From positions 117,488 through 181,487 of the forward strand of contig JAGVDM010000006.1 of NCBI GenBank assembly GCA_020058765.1: a stretch of DNA of 64,000 nucleotides. Reading direction: 5' to 3'. Positions 43,202 to 50,913 of the stretch are shown piece after piece (the stretch's first letter is position 1; the number at the start of each line of letters is the position of its first letter). Origin of the DNA: Candidatus Peribacterales bacterium (GTDB lineage: Bacteria > Patescibacteriota > Gracilibacteria > Peribacterales > Peribacteraceae). A model generated the notes under the pieces. It was not told where the DNA came from, made no database searches, and saw only the letters and a list, made by a program, of their open reading frames with translations. A program made the translations under genes and the position numbers.

Positions 43202-43227
43202 AAAGCGCCCGCCTTGGGCGCTTTTTC
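43202..43227 (+). terminator. Rho-independent terminator after the tiny ORF
   Basis: AAAGCGCCC pairs with GGGCGCTTT (9 bp) around GCCTT and is followed by a T run. It serves the plus-strand transcript and may also stop the minus-strand gene ending at 43233. Confidence 0.9.
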
Positions 43228-43232
43228 GTATG

Positions 43233-43559
43233 CTATACGGCGTGCACCGGCACCCGTCGCGGGCTACGCAAGGAGTACCATACATTGAACCCAAAACCGA
43301 GAATCACGAGTAATACCCCAATGCATAGTGCTGTTTCCGCATTAGACTGCACAGGGGCACTTGCGTGTAGCGAACCCTGCACGAGCATTGCTGTTGCTTC
43401 CGGCTGCACGGCATTCGTCGGCAGCACCAAAGTGCCTTGCCCAACTAGCTGAGCAAGTTGGCGGGAAAACGAGGACTGTACTCCCGTGACGACGAGAACC
43501 AAGCCTCCTGCAACGAAAGACGCATTGCTGGTGAATCGAAGAATGTTATTCATATTCAT
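43233..43559 (-). CDS. Small two-TM membrane protein
   Basis: A 108-aa protein with two hydrophobic helices (about residues 12-30, ASFVAGGLVLVVTGV, and 77-95, ALCIGVLLVILGFGF) flanking an external Ala/Gln-rich loop. No known domain. Two starts are possible (43559 or 43553, MNMNN). A perfect TATAAT lies 5 nt before the first, so the transcript may begin at the start codon itself. Confidence 0.6.
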   Translation of the reverse strand: MNMNNILRFTSNASFVAGGLVLVVTGVQSSFSRQLAQLVGQGTLVLPTNAVQPEATAMLVQGSLHASAPVQSNAETALCIGVLLVILGFGFNVWYSLRSPRRVPVHAV

Positions 43560-43564
43560 GTAAT

Positions 43565-43592
43565 ATTATAACATATTTTATATTTTTTACAA
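43565..43592 (-). promoter_or_regulatory. Promoter of the two-TM protein gene
   Basis: On the minus strand TTGTAA and TATAAT are 16 bp apart, with TGT before the -10 (extended). The surrounding 35 bp are almost pure A/T. The arrangement TATGTTATAATAT is identical to that in front of the potassium channel gene. Confidence 0.6.
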
Positions 43593-43673
43593 TAATCATG
43601 CCCCACGGAGAACTTGTGGACTTCTGCGCTTTTCTTGGCAGGAAAGTCATCGTACACTACGCCCGCTTTCCGT

Positions 43674-43748
43674 GGCCCCATCGTCTAACGGTTAGGACGC
43701 CAGGTTTTCATCCTGGTAACGGGAGTTCGATTCTCCCTGGGGCTGCCA
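43674..43748 (+). tRNA. tRNA-Glu (anticodon UUC)
   Basis: GGCCCCA pairs with TGGGGCT; anticodon arm CCAGG-TTTTCAT-CCTGG places TTC at 34-36; T-arm GAGTTCGATTCTC; encoded CCA. It is 75 nt with CCA and nearly identical to the CUC isoacceptor in the D-arm (TCGTCTAACGGTTAGGAC). Confidence 0.95.
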
Positions 43749-43783
43749 GTCAAATATTAAACCGTTTCGATACACTAAAACTC

Positions 43784-44320
43784 TCATGCGGGCGGCGCGC
43801 CTCTCCCCGGCACGCTCTGCCGCACGCCGAATTTACTGTGCACGAATTGGTTCAATGCATGTTCGGAGAGCAAGTTCATCATCTTCTCCCGGATCTCATC
43901 TCTCCTTTGAACACATGCCAGAATATCCCCCCTCAGTTGTGCACCTTGCGGGAGCCGGCTCCGGTTCACCAAGTCGGTAAAGTGGACGAAGCTCTCCAGA
44001 ATGACCCGGTCTCTGCTCAGTATGAATCCACTGTCTTTCTCGAGTGTCATTACCAAAGCATCGCGCAATCCCATGGCAAACATTTCCGCGTACGGTGCAT
44101 TGTCGAACGCATCAGCCGCCAACGCATTCGCAAGGCGTGTCGGCCCTGTTCCGCCGTAGCCCCAGTTAAAATCCTGGGAGCCATCGGGCGATTGGAGATC
44201 CGGCTTCTGGATTCCCCCTTCCCAAATGGCCACTTGCCTCGTGCCAACAGCGGGGATGATCCCGTGGTACGTGCGTAACGGCGGGCCGCTGATCCGTTCT
44301 CGGTATAGATCTCGGGGCAT
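43784..44320 (-). CDS. DUF6166-like protein
   Basis: A 178-aa soluble protein of unknown function. The segment DFNWGYGGTGPTRLANALAA matches the NWGYGGxGPxxLA pattern that I recall from DUF6166 proteins, which are often found on phages, plasmids and islands. The C-terminal half is helical and charged. It lies between tRNA-Glu(UUC) and the divergent RTX-like surface gene, which fits a small acquired island. Its promoter is a clear TTGACA with a -10 box 7 nt before the ATG. Confidence 0.65.
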   Translation of the reverse strand: MPRDLYRERISGPPLRTYHGIIPAVGTRQVAIWEGGIQKPDLQSPDGSQDFNWGYGGTGPTRLANALAADAFDNAPYAEMFAMGLRDALVMTLEKDSGFILSRDRVILESFVHFTDLVNRSRLPQGAQLRGDILACVQRRDEIREKMMNLLSEHALNQFVHSKFGVRQSVPGRGAPPA

Positions 44321-44327
44321 AATGGGT

Positions 44328-44356
44328 ATATTTCATACTTCTTCTGTAATTGTCAA
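44328..44356 (-). promoter_or_regulatory. Promoter of the DUF6166-like gene
   Basis: TTGACA (44351-44356) and AAATAT (44328-44333) are 17 bp apart on the minus strand. The -35 region reads TTGACAATTA, the same decamer as in the divergent promoter at 44489. Confidence 0.55.
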
Positions 44357-44482
44357 TAAGTCCTGAAGAATGATCGTGCTCTTCAGAGATTTCTGAGTAC
44401 AGAGTGCCAATACACTATTGCACCAAGCACCCCTGTTTGAAAAAGTCTTCGGGCTGCCACTCTCCCAAGCCAAGAAACACCC

Positions 44483-44518
44483 CTATAATTGACAATTATA
44501 GCATTTTAGTTTAATAAT
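44483..44518 (+). promoter_or_regulatory. Palindromic operator overlapping the promoter of the RTX-like gene
   Basis: CTATAATT-GAC-AATTATAG (44483-44501) is a perfect 8-bp inverted repeat with a 3-bp centre. The -35 box TTGACA (44489-44494) lies inside it; AATAAT (44513-44518) is 18 bp downstream. A dimeric repressor bound here would block RNA polymerase. Confidence 0.6.
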
Positions 44519-44560
44519 ATATGCTTTCGCACTGCGCGAGAGGCATGTTCATTCTCTTCA

Positions 44561-44616
44561 CCGGCTTTTTTCGTTTGACGAAAGGAGTGTATACAGCCGG
44601 ACCCGTGTGAGCGGGT
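44561..44616 (+). promoter_or_regulatory. Structured 5' leader of the RTX-like gene
   Basis: CCGGCT/AGCCGG encloses a TTTCGT/ACGAAA hairpin, followed directly by an ACCCG/CGGGT hairpin. AAAGGAG (44581-44587) starts in the inner stem and runs past it. The leader of about 105 nt matches no riboswitch class I can name. The remainder of 44321-44630 holds no gene. Confidence 0.4.
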
Positions 44617-44630
44617 GACAGTGGGGCATT

Positions 44631-45773
44631 ATGTTTCATGTCACTCAATGTAAGGAATTTGCTGTGTTGTTTTCTCTTGAACGGTTTTGGTCGCGCCGAA
44701 AGCGACCTGTGTCTTCGAGTCGTAACCCCTCCAACGTCGTATTACGTGGAGAGCAACTCGAGAGTCGTGATCTCTGTGCGGCGGACATGCACTATGTCCC
44801 CAATCAGCAGGATGGCGGCGGTACGCTGACATTCGTAGGCGATAAGCGTTTCGCCAATAACGCCAAGTTCGGCGCTGCCGAAATTGGTGGGCAAACGGTC
44901 GGTGTCGCAACGCTAAATGGACGGGAGAAATTCTTCCAACCTGGCAGCGTCACCGAGATTGTCTACGTCGGCGGACGCACCACCGACACAGTCGAGATCA
45001 AGTCCGAAGCGGGCGATCTCGGCCTCCGAAAAGTGCGGGCAAACTTGGGCCGAGGATTCGACAACTTCGCGTCGTCGAGCCCCTGTGTTCAGGTAACCGT
45101 GCTGGGCGGAGCCCACAACGATCTGATCGTGGTCTATGGCCACGGTTCGGTCATGAAGGGTGATGGCGGACATGATCGCATCGACTTCTTTGGGAGCGAT
45201 GGGCAACTCTACGGAGGTGCAGGCAACGATCAGCTCCGGGCAGTTCGCTCCGGCAACTACCTGGAAGGAAAATCGGGGAGAGACATCCTCGAAACCATCA
45301 TTGGTCAGCTCGCCTGGGATCAGGTTGGGCGCGCCAATACTGTCAATCCCGGCTCTGGGAAAGACAAACTGATCGTCGATCCGTTCGACGTTCAGCTCGG
45401 AAAAATCGGCAGCAGGTGGGGCGACATCGTGATCTACGTCACGGCCACACCGGTGTCTCAGCCGATTCCAGAGCCGTATCCCGAACCGCAACAGCCCGGG
45501 TCTGGGCCGACGGTAACGGAATACATCAATCCCCAAACCGGGGATGCGGTATACACCGCAACGACGATCCGGCTTCATCTGCAAGCCACGAGCCCTTCGG
45601 GGCTGGTGCTCTACAGTGTAGAAGCGAACGGGGCATTCCTTGGGGGACAACGCCAGGCAAACGGCACACGCATTACTGCGGATGTCGCCAATCCAACGAC
45701 GGACTTCGTCGTGGTTGATCCCTTCGGGCTCCTTCCTGCACTGCAGGCAACTACACAACTGATCGTCATCTAA
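44631..45773 (+). CDS. Secreted or surface protein with planctomycete-type N-terminus and RTX-like repeats
   Basis: A 380-aa protein. The N-terminus has a basic stretch (RFWSRRKRPVSSSR) followed by LRGEQLESRDLCAA, very like the LEPR/LESRxLLA export motif of Planctomycetes. A middle region carries RTX/beta-roll-like units (GGAHNDLIVVYG; GDGGHDRIDFFG; GGAGNDQLRAV) expected to bind Ca2+. A Pro-rich hinge (IPEPYPEPQQPGSG) leads to a C-terminal beta domain. Base and codon choice (many GGC, CTC, TCG) differ from neighbours by eye. Horizontal origin is likely. A terminator follows the stop. Confidence 0.7.
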   Translation: MFHVTQCKEFAVLFSLERFWSRRKRPVSSSRNPSNVVLRGEQLESRDLCAADMHYVPNQQDGGGTLTFVGDKRFANNAKFGAAEIGGQTVGVATLNGREKFFQPGSVTEIVYVGGRTTDTVEIKSEAGDLGLRKVRANLGRGFDNFASSSPCVQVTVLGGAHNDLIVVYGHGSVMKGDGGHDRIDFFGSDGQLYGGAGNDQLRAVRSGNYLEGKSGRDILETIIGQLAWDQVGRANTVNPGSGKDKLIVDPFDVQLGKIGSRWGDIVIYVTATPVSQPIPEPYPEPQQPGSGPTVTEYINPQTGDAVYTATTIRLHLQATSPSGLVLYSVEANGAFLGGQRQANGTRITADVANPTTDFVVVDPFGLLPALQATTQLIVI

Positions 45774-45788
45774 CGACAAAAGCCACCC

Positions 45789-45828
45789 ACCCGTTCTCCG
45801 CTGTAAAAAGTGGAGAACGGGTTTTCTT
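45789..45828 (+). terminator. Rho-independent terminator of the RTX-like gene
   Basis: ACCCGTTCTCC pairs with GGAGAACGGGT (11 bp) around a 12-nt loop, then TTTTCTTG. It begins 15 bp after the stop codon. Confidence 0.9.
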
Positions 45829-45938
45829 GATACGAATACAAAAAAATCGGAGAGAGGTGATTCCCTCGCAACTGTCATCTTTCAAGATAATCCAAAACGC
45901 TTGCGACGAAGAACGCATGCGGTAGCATCGTCCTTCCT

Positions 45939-46550
45939 ATGGCAATGGAAAACCCGCAGCATCGCGCACAAATTCCATCCAACAGAATGGAACAGATGAT
46001 CCCCGAGCTTGCCGACTTCTGCCAGATGTACGCAGACATCACGAGGCTCAACGTGCTGCTGCTCTTGCGCAATGGCGAGATGGGCTTCGGCGAACTCGAG
46101 AAGCATTCTGGTAGCAGCGGACCACTGCTGTCGCATCATTTGGCGCTGCTTGCAGACGGAGGATTGATTACGCAGCGCAAGGAAGGACGACATACATATT
46201 GGTCACTCACACCTCGCACGCGGCAAATGGAGCAACTCCTGAACATCATGCTCACAGGAGCGTCACCACAAGATGATGGGGAAACGATCGATTGGAACCA
46301 CGATCCGTTCTTGCGGAGTGAAGAGCCAATAGAAGACGCATTGGAATATGTATTCAATGCAGTCGATGCGGTGCTCCCCACGCCGGAGGCAAGGAGAGCG
46401 TGGAGACAGGATTGGGTACACGATACGGAGGCAAAAACCGGGAATCGCTACTTTGCAGAACAGTTGCTGCACACATGTAGCGAAGATCAGTGCATTGCGC
46501 GTCTTAAGGCATGTATTGCAGAACAATGGGGCATTCCCCTGGCTGAATGA
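45939..46550 (+). CDS. ArsR-family winged-helix transcriptional regulator
   Basis: A 203-aa DNA-binding protein. The N-terminal winged helix is typical: ADITRLNVLLLLRNGEMGFGEL, then SGPLLSHHLALLADGGLITQ for the recognition helix and RKEGRHTYWSLT for the wing. The C-terminal 100 residues, with three Cys (HTCSEDQCIARLKAC), are an extra domain not found in short ArsR proteins and may sense metal or redox state. Neighbouring genes do not reveal the regulon. Confidence 0.85.
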   Translation: MAMENPQHRAQIPSNRMEQMIPELADFCQMYADITRLNVLLLLRNGEMGFGELEKHSGSSGPLLSHHLALLADGGLITQRKEGRHTYWSLTPRTRQMEQLLNIMLTGASPQDDGETIDWNHDPFLRSEEPIEDALEYVFNAVDAVLPTPEARRAWRQDWVHDTEAKTGNRYFAEQLLHTCSEDQCIARLKACIAEQWGIPLAE

Positions 46551-46647
46551 CCACGAATTTTGAGATGGGCGATTGCTGTGTAGTAGGATATGTTTTACCC
46601 CACGCAACCGCACTTGCGATTGCAGAATCGAACCCCTTCCCTTGCCC

Positions 46648-47811
46648 ATGTTTTCACTGGTCAAATCTACGTTCTACAGGGAAGAGGAGACGAAAAAATC
46701 GCTCTGCGAGTTCATTATGCAGGCAAAGCAGTTGAGCATGGGGGAACAATGCATGCTCTTTGAAAGGGAATTCGCAGCATGGCAAGGGAGGAAGCACTGC
46801 GTCAGTTTCAATAGCGGCAGCTCGGCGAATTTGGGGCTCATACGCGCGCTCTGCAATCTGGGCATTCTTTGCTCAGGGAATACAGTGGGATTTGCCGCGA
46901 TCACGTGGGCAACAAACGTGATGCCACTCATTCAAAATGGACTGGTGACATCCCCCATCGACATCAACACTGCAACACTCAATGTCTCCCCTACAACGGT
47001 GCTTGAGGCGTTGGAACGCACAAATATGCAGGCGATATTCCTCACGAATGCATTGGGAATGAGCGATGACATTGCATCCATCAAGGCAATATGCGACGAG
47101 AGAGGCATACTCCTGCTGGAAGATAATTGTGAATCGCTTGGCTCGGAATACAACGGGGTCAAGCTGGGGAACTTTGGCATGGCATCTACATTCTCATTCT
47201 TTGTCGGCCATCATTTATCCACTATTGAAGGCGGAGCTGTGTGCACAGACGATGATGCACTGGACGAAGCTCTCCGCATGGTTCGATCGCACGGTTGGGA
47301 TCGACACTTGGCGCCAAGTGCACAGCAGCGACTACGCGCGGATCACAATGTGGATGACTTCAACGCGAAGTACACATTTTACGACTCCGCATACAACATT
47401 CGACCAACCGAGATCCAAGGATTTTTGGGAAGGAACCAATTGGCATATCTCGATGAAATGACCAAAAAGAGAGCGGAGAATTTCGTAGCACTTACCCCGA
47501 TTTACGATAATCCGCAGTTTGAAAGGATGCAGCCACAGATGAGTACGCATTCTAGTTTTGCCTTCCCGCTCCTGTGTAAGACAGAAAAAATTAAAGATGA
47601 GTACATCCAGAAAAGTACAGCAGCAAATATTGAAATACGACCGATTATCAGCAGCTACATGCCCCATCAGCCATTCTATAAAAAATATGTGCCAGCTGTA
47701 GAACACGAATTGCCAGGTGCATATGCAGTGCACAAAAAAGGCTTCTACTTCGGCAATAATCCCGAAGTGACTCCTGAGGACATTGCGATGTTACTCGAAA
47801 CATTCAAATAA
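46648..47811 (+). CDS. DegT/DnrJ/EryC1-fold sugar enzyme with His in place of the PLP lysine
   Basis: A 387-aa protein of the PLP-dependent sugar aminotransferase fold. The usual Schiff-base Lys in S-F-x-x-x-K is replaced: the segment reads STFSFFVGHHLSTIEGGA, as in ColD and RfbH/E1 3-dehydratases, where His acts as base. SFNSGSSANLGLIRAL binds the cofactor phosphate. The likely reaction is C3 deoxygenation of a 4-keto-6-deoxy nucleotide sugar for surface glycans. The start MFSLVKSTFY trims a Cys/Arg-rich extension. It converges on a methyltransferase gene. Confidence 0.85.
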   Translation: MFSLVKSTFYREEETKKSLCEFIMQAKQLSMGEQCMLFEREFAAWQGRKHCVSFNSGSSANLGLIRALCNLGILCSGNTVGFAAITWATNVMPLIQNGLVTSPIDINTATLNVSPTTVLEALERTNMQAIFLTNALGMSDDIASIKAICDERGILLLEDNCESLGSEYNGVKLGNFGMASTFSFFVGHHLSTIEGGAVCTDDDALDEALRMVRSHGWDRHLAPSAQQRLRADHNVDDFNAKYTFYDSAYNIRPTEIQGFLGRNQLAYLDEMTKKRAENFVALTPIYDNPQFERMQPQMSTHSSFAFPLLCKTEKIKDEYIQKSTAANIEIRPIISSYMPHQPFYKKYVPAVEHELPGAYAVHKKGFYFGNNPEVTPEDIAMLLETFK

Positions 47812-47812
47812 A

Positions 47813-48616
47813 TTATGCCGGCTTACTTGGTCCAATTAGATAGTATCCGCACGTGGTATAAAAATTCCTGACATAGGGCATGTCACGAAGGAGCGGAAGT
47901 TGTTCCCTTGGCTGCAAATTGAACTTCAGAGAATAAATGGGATTAATGAGCCAAAGCGTTTTGCCAATTATTGTAAGTCCTGAGCTCTTCGCAGAACGTT
48001 CGAACCTTTCGATAGTGATACGTGTGGATTTTACATCGGCGAGCTCTGCAATCATCTGCTCCGATTGACCAAGGAGTCTATAAAGATTGAGGTACAGCAT
48101 GTTCGGAAGTATGTGCACCCAAGGGAGAACGCCAGCAATACCTTTGCAGCCTTGCTGATGACCACCAAATGGCATTTGCCAAGGTGGGAAGCCAAAAAAA
48201 ATACGCCCATTTGGACGAAGGAAACTGTGCAGTGTTTTGAGGAGTTTCAGCGTATCGGGAATATGTTCCACCACATCTTTCAGAACGATGAGGTCAAAAT
48301 GTGAAGCAAATTCTTCTGCGATCTTTGGGTCATAAATATTTTTGTGGAAAATGCGACACGTATCGTTCTCTAGCTCCTTGGCGAGAAAACGTTTTGCCTG
48401 GTTATAGTTACCTTCATGGAGCTCTACACCCGTTCCAATGCATCCTTCATCGAGGAAAGCTTTGAGTACGCCTCCTTGCGCACAGCCCACTTCTAACACA
48501 CGCATACCCGGCTGGAAGGTCATGTATTTCCGCAGAAATGGAAGAATGTACTGGCGAGTAGTCTCCAACTGGTATTGAAAGTAAGTATCTTGACTGTGGT
48601 GAAAGGCAAACGTCAT
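47813..48616 (-). CDS. Class I SAM-dependent methyltransferase
   Basis: A 267-aa methyltransferase. Motif I is RVLEVGCAQGGVLKAFL, with GVELHEGN for motif II and DLIVLKDVVEHIPD for motif IV-like, followed by RPNGRIFFGFP. This is the Methyltransf_11/23-like type often linked to surface glycans or quinones; its neighbour is a deoxysugar enzyme, so a sugar substrate is plausible. The start at MTFAFHHSQD is favoured over the track ATG 31 codons earlier, but both are possible. Confidence 0.78.
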   Translation of the reverse strand: MTFAFHHSQDTYFQYQLETTRQYILPFLRKYMTFQPGMRVLEVGCAQGGVLKAFLDEGCIGTGVELHEGNYNQAKRFLAKELENDTCRIFHKNIYDPKIAEEFASHFDLIVLKDVVEHIPDTLKLLKTLHSFLRPNGRIFFGFPPWQMPFGGHQQGCKGIAGVLPWVHILPNMLYLNLYRLLGQSEQMIAELADVKSTRITIERFERSAKSSGLTIIGKTLWLINPIYSLKFNLQPREQLPLLRDMPYVRNFYTTCGYYLIGPSKPA

Positions 48617-48734
48617 ATCCAAGTGCAAAAACAAATACTGACCAAAAATCGTCAATACAAAGATTGTATCACGACCCACTGAGTACTCTCGAAAGAGTAG
48701 AATCCGCACATCTCGGCATCTTCCCCAATCAAAT

Positions 48735-49238
48735 ATGTCTCTCTATCGCACAATGCAAACAGTCTGTATTGGATCGAGCTGCCTTCTGCTACTAGCTGGT
48801 TGCAGTTCCCCAACCGAACAGGCTGTGGAGAATGCGATTGAAAACGACACGGGCGAGAATGCGGAAGTAAACATGGATGGTGATTCGATGCGCATTGAAA
48901 CTGATGAGGGTGTATTCACCACGGGCCAGGAGCTCCCTGCAGATTGGCCGAGCGACGTACCTGCGTATCCAGAGGCAGAAGTGCAGTTCTCTGCGGCAAT
49001 GAACGGCAATACCGGTGATCCGGGAGCAGGCGCCTTGTTTGTCACCCCGGATACCGTGGCAGACGTTATGGGCTTCTATCGCACCGAACTGGAGCAGAAC
49101 GGCTGGACGATCAGCGGGAACATGGAGGCTGCTGGTACAAGCTTTGTAGGTGCCACCAAAGATAACCGCGTCGTGTCTGTAGCAGTCACCGACGTTGATG
49201 GACAAACATCCATCACTGTCGGCATCGGCGAACAGTAG
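48735..49238 (+). CDS. Putative lipoprotein of unknown function
   Basis: A 167-aa exported protein with a lipobox LLLAGC (lipidated Cys at residue 23). The mature part begins with an acidic region (TEQAVENAIENDTGENAEVN) and contains ELPADWPSDVPAYPEAEVQF, then DTVADVMGFYRTELEQNGW and a C-terminal beta part. The latter two segments resemble repeats seen in small Gram-positive and candidate-phylum lipoproteins of unknown role. It ends 1 bp before the convergent mscL. Confidence 0.8.
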   Translation: MSLYRTMQTVCIGSSCLLLLAGCSSPTEQAVENAIENDTGENAEVNMDGDSMRIETDEGVFTTGQELPADWPSDVPAYPEAEVQFSAAMNGNTGDPGAGALFVTPDTVADVMGFYRTELEQNGWTISGNMEAAGTSFVGATKDNRVVSVAVTDVDGQTSITVGIGEQ

Positions 49239-49239
49239 C

Positions 49240-49608
49240 CTACTTCTTGTCCCGGAGCAGATCGCGGATCTCCATGAGCAGCTGCACGTCGGCAGAAGGT
49301 GCGGCGATCTCTTCTGGTTTTTTGGGTTTGAAGCGATTGAGCTGCTTAATGAGCAAGAAGATGCAGAATGCGACGATGACGAAATCGACGACGGATTGAA
49401 TGAACATACCGTACCCGATCTGCGATTCACCAATCGTAAGCGCAAGCGTGGAAAATTCGACCTTCCCAAGGAGCAATCCGACTGACGGCATCAGCAGATC
49501 GTTGACGAGCGAAGTCACAATTTTGCCGAATGCCGCACCGATGATAATACCCACTGCAAGGTCAATGACATTGCCACGCATGGCGAAATCACGAAATTCT
49601 TTGAACAT
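49240..49608 (-). CDS. mscL: Large-conductance mechanosensitive channel
   Basis: MscL opens under membrane tension to release solutes during hypo-osmotic shock. The 122-aa protein has the conserved N-terminus ([19 protein letters not shown]), TM1 with the pore constriction ([21 protein letters not shown]), TM2 ([13 protein letters not shown]) and the C-terminal helical bundle ([11 protein letters not shown]). Length and topology are normal. Confidence 0.96.
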   Translation of the reverse strand: MFKEFRDFAMRGNVIDLAVGIIIGAAFGKIVTSLVNDLLMPSVGLLLGKVEFSTLALTIGESQIGYGMFIQSVVDFVIVAFCIFLLIKQLNRFKPKKPEEIAAPSADVQLLMEIRDLLRDKK

Positions 49609-49638
49609 AGAAAGAATGGAAAGAATGCCACCAGGGTA

Positions 49639-50808
49639 TCACACCCGCTTGGGAGTACGAATGCAGAGCAGTAGCAAGCTACCAAGAGCGGTGAGCACGA
49701 ACGAGAAGAGGAACGGCAGTGTCGATGATCCAGATGCATCCCATAACCAACCTGCAAGCAGTGAAGATGGGAGGCTTACTGCACCCATAATGAGCTGAAA
49801 GCCGCCGAACACGCTGGCGACGTGTTCTGGCGGAGAGAGCTCTGCGAGCATAGATCGTTGCACAGGATCATAGAACCCCTTGTGGACACCGTAGAGCACG
49901 AATGCGAATGCAATGACCGCTGCATTGGAGGTAAACGGCATGCAGAGAGCAACGCCTGCCCATGCGAGCATGGAAACAGCAAACACCGTCTTGCCACCAA
50001 TACGATCCACAAGCCGACCTGCCGGAGAAGATGTGGCCGCTGCAACGATGTTGAACAGCAAATAGAGCACTGGTACCGACGCCGTCACAATACCGTGATC
50101 GTTGGCTGCAAGAAGGAGAAAAGAGTAACTGAACGTGGCAATGTTGAAGACGGCATTGAGCAGAATAAACAGCTGCAAGTCGGAGGAAAGATCCGTAAGG
50201 CGAATGCCGCGGAAAAGCCCGTTGTGTTCCGGCTTCCGTTCTTTGACTGCAAACACCACAAGCACCGTGGCGAGAATCGATGGAATTGCCGCGAGTAGGA
50301 AGATCGTACGGTACTCAAGGAAGCGGATGAGCACGAGCGCGATCAGCACTCCCGTCACCGCACCAAAGTTATCCATCGCACGCTGGAAACCGAAGTGTCG
50401 GCCACGGTTTGCATTCGTGGAGAGATCCGCAATGATCGCATCACGCGGAGAGCCTCGCATCTTTCCCGAACGATCAAGAATACGGAACGGAATGATTGCC
50501 TGCCATGTATGTGCGTAGGCATAACCAAAACGTGCAATGGCACCAAAGAGGTACCCCATCCACACAAAGACTTTTCGCTTCCGCAGTCGATCGGAATAGT
50601 AGCCCGATACCGCCTGCGACAGTGCGACGAATGCATCACCAATACCATCTACCAAACCCACTGCAGTCATACTGGCGCCCAGCGTATTGCGCAGGAAGAG
50701 CGGCCAAATGGAGAACACCATATCTGCACCCATATCGTGCAGGAACGACGCCACCCCAAACGTACGCACAACACGTTTGGTCTCGCCGGGTGACACAACA
50801 ACCGTCAT
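49639..50808 (-). CDS. Major facilitator superfamily transporter
   Basis: A 389-aa transporter with about twelve helices. The MFS loop 2-3 signature appears as SGYYSDRLRKRK and its second-half equivalent as AGRLVDRIGGKT; GVHKGFYDPVQRSMLAELSP is also conserved in the DHA-like multidrug/sugar group. The substrate is unknown. The start at 50808 (MTVVVSPGETKR) is chosen because it begins close to the first helix; 50850 is possible. Confidence 0.85.
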   Translation of the reverse strand: MTVVVSPGETKRVVRTFGVASFLHDMGADMVFSIWPLFLRNTLGASMTAVGLVDGIGDAFVALSQAVSGYYSDRLRKRKVFVWMGYLFGAIARFGYAYAHTWQAIIPFRILDRSGKMRGSPRDAIIADLSTNANRGRHFGFQRAMDNFGAVTGVLIALVLIRFLEYRTIFLLAAIPSILATVLVVFAVKERKPEHNGLFRGIRLTDLSSDLQLFILLNAVFNIATFSYSFLLLAANDHGIVTASVPVLYLLFNIVAAATSSPAGRLVDRIGGKTVFAVSMLAWAGVALCMPFTSNAAVIAFAFVLYGVHKGFYDPVQRSMLAELSPPEHVASVFGGFQLIMGAVSLPSSLLAGWLWDASGSSTLPFLFSFVLTALGSLLLLCIRTPKRV

Positions 50809-50853
50809 GGCTCCACGGTGTACCACAAAAGGCGCCCGGTGCGCGAGCATAAC

Positions 50854-50888
50854 AAAAGAGCCGAGGCATAAAGCCCCGGCTCTTTCTG
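50854..50888 (-). terminator. Rho-independent terminator of the zinc-ribbon gene
   Basis: On the minus strand AGAGCCGGGGC pairs with GCCTCGGCTCT (11 bp, one G-U) around TTTAT and is followed by TTTTGTT. It lies 26 bp after the zinc-ribbon stop codon. Confidence 0.9.
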
Positions 50889-50913
50889 AAGCGCGAAGTG
50901 AATCGCGAGCTGC

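Noticed and set aside
43598-44278. 226-codon plus-strand ORF across tRNA-Glu(UUC)
   Set aside because: It translates the tRNA and the antisense of the DUF6166-like gene.
44913-45878. 321-codon minus-strand ORF opposite the RTX-like gene
   Set aside because: The plus-strand gene has promoter, terminator and recognisable repeats; the opposite frame has none.
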